64,000 bases of DNA from CAYVQE01 sp964633205 (GTDB taxonomy: Bacteria; Myxococcota; B64-G9), in NCBI GenBank assembly GCA_964633205.1, contig CAZWFN010000002.1:36832-100831 (forward strand), given 5' to 3'. A program made the position numbers and the translations under genes. Positions 60,031 through 64,000 of this stretch are shown here, in pieces. Under the pieces are notes generated by a model. It saw only the letters and a program-made list of their open reading frames with translations. It searched no databases and was not told the origin of the DNA. Every line of letters starts with the position of its first letter. The stretch's first letter is position 1.

Positions 60031-60353
60031 TGAATCCGATCCGGGCTTACTTCGGCGCTTGGAGCTTCTCGGCGCGGCTGGTGTTCGTGGCCGTCATGGC
60101 CGGCATCGGCTTGGGCTCGCACGCGCTGTGGCCGGTGGCCACGCGCTGGCATCTGGTCCTGGGCGGCTTCGGCTGTCTGCTGTATCTGTTCGGCGATTTT
60201 CTGACCGGCTCGGGCTTTCACATGGGCCGGAGTATGCACTACCGCCACGTGGGCGCATCGACCCCGGTGCTGGCCTGGCGGCTGGCCGCCCTGATGGCCT
60301 GGGGCTTCGCCCTGGCCGTGTTCCTGGCCACCCAGCCCGGTGCTGCTTCCTGA
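60030..60353 (+). CDS. Small three-helix membrane protein, unknown
   Basis: 107 residues from ATG at 60030, sharing one base with the TGA of the FG-GAP gene (TGATG). Three hydrophobic segments (ARLVFVAVMAGIGLGSHALW, WHLVLGGFGCLLYLFGDF, LAALMAWGFALAVFLAT) with a His-rich loop (GFHMGRSMHYRHVG). No family recognised. Coupled translation suggests it serves or is co-regulated with the FG-GAP protein. Confidence 0.6.
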   Translation: MNPIRAYFGAWSFSARLVFVAVMAGIGLGSHALWPVATRWHLVLGGFGCLLYLFGDFLTGSGFHMGRSMHYRHVGASTPVLAWRLAALMAWGFALAVFLATQPGAAS

Positions 60354-60365
60354 TGCGACCGCGGT

Positions 60366-60592
60366 TCATTCATCCAGGGCAGCGAGAAAGGCGTCCATTT
60401 CCCAGGGGCGGCGGAACAGGACCGGGACCCCTTCGATCTCGGTGCGGTCGCTCAGCGTGGCGTTGATCACGCACAGCAGCCGCGGGTGATGGGGCTTTCA
60501 GGCAAGGAGCGGCCGATGATTTCGGGCTGGTCGGCGGGCCGATCGATCTGCGGGTTCAATCGCTGGAGGATGCGGAACAGCGATTCATCCAT
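60366..60592 (-). pseudogene. Frameshifted small gene of unknown family
   Basis: On the minus strand ATG at 60592 reads MDESLFRILQRLNPQIDRPA and on to LPESP, then shifts frame near 60490; the other frame continues HHPRLLCVINATLSDRTEIEG and VPVLFRRPWEMDAFLAALDE to TGA at 60366. The total length (227 bases) is not a multiple of three. The joined product would be about 75 residues with even, protein-like composition, so this is either a decayed gene or a sequencing error. It lies in a strikingly AT-rich spot (60590-60650). No family recognised. Confidence 0.6.
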
Positions 60593-60616
60593 GCAATTTA
60601 CAACTCATCGGAAAAA

Positions 60617-60644
60617 TTAGCATGGCTAAATTGTTTTGTAGAGT
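60617..60644 (+). promoter_or_regulatory. Candidate promoter in the AT-rich patch before the MltG-like fusion gene
   Basis: TTAGCA, a 16-base spacer, then TAGAGT. About 150 bases separate it from the GTG at 60799; in that leader a GCGGGC/GCCCGT stem-loop lies close to the ribosome site. Confidence 0.35.
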
Positions 60645-60798
60645 GAAAACAGCATGCTTTGGGAATGGGGGATGATCGCGCGAATCGGTCCGCTGTCGGC
60701 GGCAGAGCGGGAGGCCCAGCTTCGCCAGCCCTTGTTCAGCCGCGAATCGACGCGTATGTTTCTCCTGCGGGCGGTTTGCCCGTGGAGGAGAGGTTGGA

Positions 60799-62526
60799 GT
60801 GTCGGTGCGCTGGTGGCGTTTGCCCGCTGTGGTCTGGCTGTGGCTGGCCGCGGCACCGGCGGCCGGGGCGGCCGAGCTGCCCTGGCCGCGGCCGGTGGCG
60901 ATAGAGGCCGGGTTGCGGCTGGACGAGTTGGCGGCGCTGCTGGAGCGGGCCGGGCTGGGCGCGGCCGCGGAGCTGATGGACCGGGCCCGGGATGCGGAGC
61001 TGATCGCCGAGCTGGGTTGCGGCGGTGCGGATCTGCTGGGCTGCGTGCTGCCGGGGCGCTACACACCGGTGACCGGTCTGGGGCCCGATGCGGTCTGGCG
61101 GGCGCTGTGCGCGCCCTTCGGCGGCTGGTTCGACGCCGGCCGGCGGGCCCGGGCCGCAGAGCTGGGCCTGGACGCCGGCGGGCTGGTCGCGCTGGCGGCC
61201 CTGGTCGAGCGCGAGGCGCGGCGGCCCGAGGAGCGGGCGCTCATCGCCGGGGTGCTGCTCGAGCGGCTGCGCCGCGGCTACCACCTCGACAGCCCGGCCA
61301 GCCTGGGCCACGCGGTGGCTGTGGCCGCGGCTGACTTCTCCGTGAAGCCCGCGCGAACCGCCTTCCGCCGCGAACTGGACTTCAATACATTCGTCCGCCG
61401 CGGCCCGCCGCCGGCGGCCATCTGCACTCCCTCGCGGGCCGCGCTGGAGGCGCTGCTGCATCCGGCGGCGGTCGAGCAGCCGATCTGGTTCCGCGACCCG
61501 CAGGGCCGACTGCGCTTCGCGCTCGAGCCCGGGCTGGCCGCCGCGCTGCAGCGCAACCGGCCCGACCCGCTGCCGCCGGAGACCACCCGCGGGCTGCACT
61601 ACGTGGCCTCCAACGAGCGCCGCCAGTATCACTTCCGCCGGGCGGTCGAGAGGCTGGGCGGGGTGTGGATCGGTGTCGGTGCCGAGCAGAACTACACCAT
61701 GGCCGGCTGGGCCCGGCCCGAGCTGCTGGTCCTGCTCGACTTCGACCAGGTGGTCGTCGACCTGCACCACGTCTATCGGGCGGCCTTCGCCTACAGCCCC
61801 GATAGCGGAGCCTTCCTGCGTTTCTGGCACCGGCGCCAGCGGCGCGAAAGCGCCGGGCTGCTGCGCAGTGTCCTGGCCGACCGGCCGCAGCTGCGCCGCC
61901 GCGCCCTGGCCGTGTTCCGGCGCTACCGGCGCACCGTGGCGGTGCGGCTGCGCGGGCTGCGCGACGCGTACCAGCAGGCCGGCCAGCCGATGTTCTTGAC
62001 CGACCCCGAGCAGTACGCCCACCTGCGGGCGCTGGTGCACACCGGCCGCATGCACCCGCTGCGCGGCGACCTGACCGCCCGAGGCAGCATGCGCCGGCTG
62101 GGCCGCGTGCTGGCGCGCCACGGGCGCACCGTGCGCGCGCTCTACCTGTCCAACGCCGAGCAGTACTTCCAGTACACGCCCGACTTCCGGCGCAACGTGG
62201 CCGCGCTGCCGGTGGACGAGTGGTCGCTGCTGCTGCGCACCCGGCCGGTGCGCGACGACTACACCTACGTTCTGCAGTGGTACGGCAATTTCCTGCGCTG
62301 GCTGCGGCGGCCGACCGTGCCCAGCGTGCGGGTGTTGCTGCCGCGCCGCGCCTTGAGCCCGGGGCGGCCGCTGGAGCAGTTCATCGAGGAGCCCTCTCAA
62401 CGGCAGCAACGTTGGCGCCGGTTGCGCCGCGGCCAGCGGCGCAGGGTGGTGACCGACGGCGGCCGGCCCGGCCGGCGGCGCCGCGGCCGGCAGCAACCCG
62501 GCCGGCAGGGGAGGGCTGCGCCGTGA
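60799..62526 (+). CDS. Exported fusion: MltG/YceG-like transglycosylase domain plus a C-terminal domain of unknown function
   Basis: 575 residues from GTG at 60799 (GGAGGAGAGG upstream; signal peptide ending APAAGA). Residues about 125-225 match the MltG catalytic region: ALAALVEREARRPEERALIAG (the Glu in VERE is the MltG active-site position), VLLERLRRGYHLDSP, DFNTFVRRGPPPAAICTPSRA, ALEALLHPA. The family DPTV motif is SPAS here. The rest (about 255-550) is a different domain: NYTMAGWARPELLVLLDFDQ, VVVDLHHVYRAAFAYSP, LYLSNAEQYFQYTPDF, WSLLLRTRP; it looks like a Rossmann/methyltransferase-type or related fold, related to LIC_10091-like proteins of Leptospira at best guess. The C terminus is very basic and low complexity. 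Confidence 0.6.
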   Translation: MSVRWWRLPAVVWLWLAAAPAAGAAELPWPRPVAIEAGLRLDELAALLERAGLGAAAELMDRARDAELIAELGCGGADLLGCVLPGRYTPVTGLGPDAVWRALCAPFGGWFDAGRRARAAELGLDAGGLVALAALVEREARRPEERALIAGVLLERLRRGYHLDSPASLGHAVAVAAADFSVKPARTAFRRELDFNTFVRRGPPPAAICTPSRAALEALLHPAAVEQPIWFRDPQGRLRFALEPGLAAALQRNRPDPLPPETTRGLHYVASNERRQYHFRRAVERLGGVWIGVGAEQNYTMAGWARPELLVLLDFDQVVVDLHHVYRAAFAYSPDSGAFLRFWHRRQRRESAGLLRSVLADRPQLRRRALAVFRRYRRTVAVRLRGLRDAYQQAGQPMFLTDPEQYAHLRALVHTGRMHPLRGDLTARGSMRRLGRVLARHGRTVRALYLSNAEQYFQYTPDFRRNVAALPVDEWSLLLRTRPVRDDYTYVLQWYGNFLRWLRRPTVPSVRVLLPRRALSPGRPLEQFIEEPSQRQQRWRRLRRGQRRRVVTDGGRPGRRRRGRQQPGRQGRAAP

Positions 62527-63920
62527 GCCCGGACCCGACGCCAACGGCCGAGCAGCCGCCGCGGGTGATGGGCGGTGTGGCCGCCTTCGCCGTGGTGGCC
62601 GGCTCCATGCTGGGCATCGGCATCTTCCTGGCCCCGCCCATAGTGGCCCGCCATGTCGACAGCCAGCTGGCCTTCATGGGCCTTTGGCTGGCCGGTGGTC
62701 TGACAGCGCTGGGCGGGGCGGTGGCCTGCGCCGAGCTGGCGGTCATGATGCCGCGCTCCGGCGGCGACTACGTGTTCCAGCGCGAGGCCTTCGGCCCTTC
62801 GGTGGCCTTTGCCAGCGGCTGGGTGCTGCTGGCGGCCATCTTCGCCGGCTCGATCGCGGCGGTGGCCACCGGCATGTGCACCTACCAGCTGCCGACCCTG
62901 CTGGGCGTGGATCTGAGAACCCTTCTGGTCACCACCGACATCGGCTGGCAGCTGCAGCCGGCGCAGCTGGTGGCCGTCGGCCTGGTGCTGCTGCTGACCC
63001 TGATCAACACGCTGGGCCTGCGACCCTCGGGTCGGCTGCAGACGCTGGCCACCCTGATCCCCATCTGCGCCCTGGCAATGGCGGCCGCCTTCGTGCTCGG
63101 CCGGCCGGGCATCGAGCCCCAGCAGCCCGGCCCGCCGGCCGACTTCAGCGGCATCAGCCTGCAGGGCCTGGTGGCCGCCTACCTGCCGATCTACTTCGCC
63201 TACTCGGGCTGGAACGGGGTCATCTACCTGGCCGGCGAGGTGCGCCGGCCCGAGCGCAACCTGCCGCGGGCGCTGCTGCTGGGCACCCTGGTGGTCACCG
63301 GCCTGTACGCGCTGATGTGCACCGGCTTTCTGCAGGTGCTGGGCCTGGGCGGGCTGGCCGGCGCCGGCGAGGCGGGCTCGGCCAGCGCCGAGGTGCTGGG
63401 GGGCCGGCCGGCCCGGCTGGCGGTGACCGCGGTGGTGGCGGTGGCCCTGCTGGCCACGCTCAACGGCTCGGTGCTGGGCAGCGCCCGGGTGGCCTATGCC
63501 ATGGCCCGCGGCGGAGCCTTCTGGCAGGGCGCGGCCCGGCTGCACCCGCGCAACGGGGTGCCGGTGCGGGCGCTGTGGCTGGGCGGCGGCTGGGCCTGCC
63601 TGTTGATCCTGAGCAACCGCTTCGAGCAGATCCTGGACATGGTCAGCGTGGCCATGGTCCTCAGCGGCTCGCTGACCGTGGCCAGCCTGTTCGTGCTGCG
63701 GGCCCGGCAGCCGGCGGCCGACCGGCCCTGGCGCGCCTGGGCCTACCCCTGGCTGCCGCTGGTCTACCTGGCGGCCAACGCGGTGGTGCTGGTGGTGATG
63801 CTGGGCAACGCCTTCACCGCCGAGCCGGGCGCCTACTACCCCCTGATCGGCCTGGTCATCCTGGTGGTCACCTACCTGGCCCATCGTTTGCGGCGGGTGC
63901 GGCGGGAGCGGAGGTCATGA
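62523..63920 (+). CDS. APC-superfamily amino acid permease
   Basis: 465 residues, about 12 membrane helices. Starts at GTG 62523, overlapping the stop of the MltG-like fusion by 4 bases, with GGGAGGG upstream. APC motifs: GGVAAFAVVAGSMLGIGIFL (TM1 unwound Gly motif), ALGGAVACAELAVMMPRSGGDYVF (TM2-3), YFAYSGWNGVIYLAGEVRRPERNLPRALLLG (given here as the usual TM6 block, only in part by motif: AYSGWN and GEVRRPERNLPRA). Likely imports an amino acid or related amine by proton or exchange. It is coupled to the fusion gene, so a link to a wall-derived substrate is possible but unproven. Confidence 0.9.
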   Translation: MSPDPTPTAEQPPRVMGGVAAFAVVAGSMLGIGIFLAPPIVARHVDSQLAFMGLWLAGGLTALGGAVACAELAVMMPRSGGDYVFQREAFGPSVAFASGWVLLAAIFAGSIAAVATGMCTYQLPTLLGVDLRTLLVTTDIGWQLQPAQLVAVGLVLLLTLINTLGLRPSGRLQTLATLIPICALAMAAAFVLGRPGIEPQQPGPPADFSGISLQGLVAAYLPIYFAYSGWNGVIYLAGEVRRPERNLPRALLLGTLVVTGLYALMCTGFLQVLGLGGLAGAGEAGSASAEVLGGRPARLAVTAVVAVALLATLNGSVLGSARVAYAMARGGAFWQGAARLHPRNGVPVRALWLGGGWACLLILSNRFEQILDMVSVAMVLSGSLTVASLFVLRARQPAADRPWRAWAYPWLPLVYLAANAVVLVVMLGNAFTAEPGAYYPLIGLVILVVTYLAHRLRRVRRERRS

Positions 63921-63973
63921 CGGGGTGCGGCGGGGACGTGCGGCGGACGTGCGGCGGGGACGGAGGTCATGAC
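63897..63973. repeat. 25-bp imperfect direct repeat at the permease stop
   Basis: A 25-base segment ending GGAGGTCATGAC at 63897-63921 recurs at 63949-63973 with two mismatches (AG to GA), 52 bases apart. The stretch between and beyond it is made of GTGCGGCGGG-type units. It duplicates both the ribosome-site-like GGAGG and an ATG. Confidence 0.75.
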
Positions 63974-64000
63974 GCGTGCAGCCGGACGCGTGCGGCGGGT
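63917..64000 (+). CDS. Possible start of a next gene, cut by window end
   Basis: ATG at 63917 overlaps the permease stop (ATGA) and has GGAGG three bases upstream; the frame is open to the end (MTGCGGDVRRTCGGDG...). A second ATG at 63969 in another frame also has GGAGG. The codon content is repeat-derived, so coding is uncertain. Confidence 0.25.
   Translation, partial: MTGCGGDVRRTCGGDGGHDACSRTRAAG

Noticed and set aside
60654..60798. Short plus-strand frame (MLWEWGMIARIGPL...) before the MltG-like fusion
   Set aside because: It runs into an out-of-frame, Arg/Gly-rich reading of the fusion gene; no ribosome site and no recognisable feature, so it is treated as leader.

Overview
The window is a very GC-rich bacterial chromosome segment. 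It most resembles a Myxococcota (formerly deltaproteobacterial) genome, probably an uncultured lineage. The evidence is three large secreted proteins ending in a MYXO-CTERM-like tail (Cys-containing Gly-rich motif, transmembrane helix, Arg cluster), Cys-rich CDDGN-type (DUF4215-like) repeats, eight predicted lipoproteins, many of them with Asp/Gly/Cys repeats or low-complexity linkers, and an acyl-CoA-binding protein. A superoxide reductase, a two-gene SufC-SufB system and a NuoEFG-less complex I cluster point to anaerobic or microaerobic life; that is inference. No rRNA, tRNA, CRISPR array or intact insertion sequence was recognised.

Layout. 1-5.9 kb: a diguanylate cyclase co-transcribed with a PhnD-like binding protein (cut by the window edge), a LTD/Cys-repeat/FGE-sulfatase lipoprotein, a small lipoprotein and a secreted HExxH peptidase. 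6.0-11.8 kb: a four-gene operon with biosynthetic arginine decarboxylase (speA), an atypical SDR, a diacylglycerol-kinase-family lipid kinase and a 673-residue protein of unknown function. 11.8-22.9 kb: an 11-gene complex I operon on the minus strand (nuoABCDHIJKLMN, no nuoEFG), whose NuoC has a long repetitive tail. 23.1-26.3 kb: a lipoprotein and a zinc-ribbon/TPR membrane protein with a tandem hexapeptide array. 26.3-34.7 kb: a KP-43-like subtilase, a YchF-family ATPase, superoxide reductase, sufC-sufB, an SDR and a lipoprotein. 34.8-39.3 kb: an orphan Phd/YefM antitoxin, then tatD-like, rnr and dgt in one operon. 39.3-43.1 kb: repeat-rich lipoprotein, Pro/Ala-linker membrane protein and a GAF membrane sensor. 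43.2-46.7 kb: an operon of a lidless Hsp70, a J-domain/TPR-like protein, a stand-alone AOR-N-like domain and a CvpA-family protein. 46.7-60.4 kb: giant secreted or surface proteins (18 DGDG repeats; C25 gingipain-like protease; 5'-nucleotidase; double FG-GAP propeller), with ACBP, a DUF2892-like protein and a 28-residue lipoprotein between them. 60.4-64 kb: a frameshifted gene remnant in an AT-rich island, a MltG-like fusion protein and an APC permease.

Promoters of the TTGnnn-17/18-TAnnnT type can be read directly in front of many genes and repeatedly help choose starts (GTG at 2163, ATG at 23094). The most promising candidate for an undescribed system is the Hsp70(lidless)-J protein-AOR_N-like-CvpA operon at 43.2-46.7 kb. 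The second is the MltG-like fusion protein at 60.8-62.5 kb.
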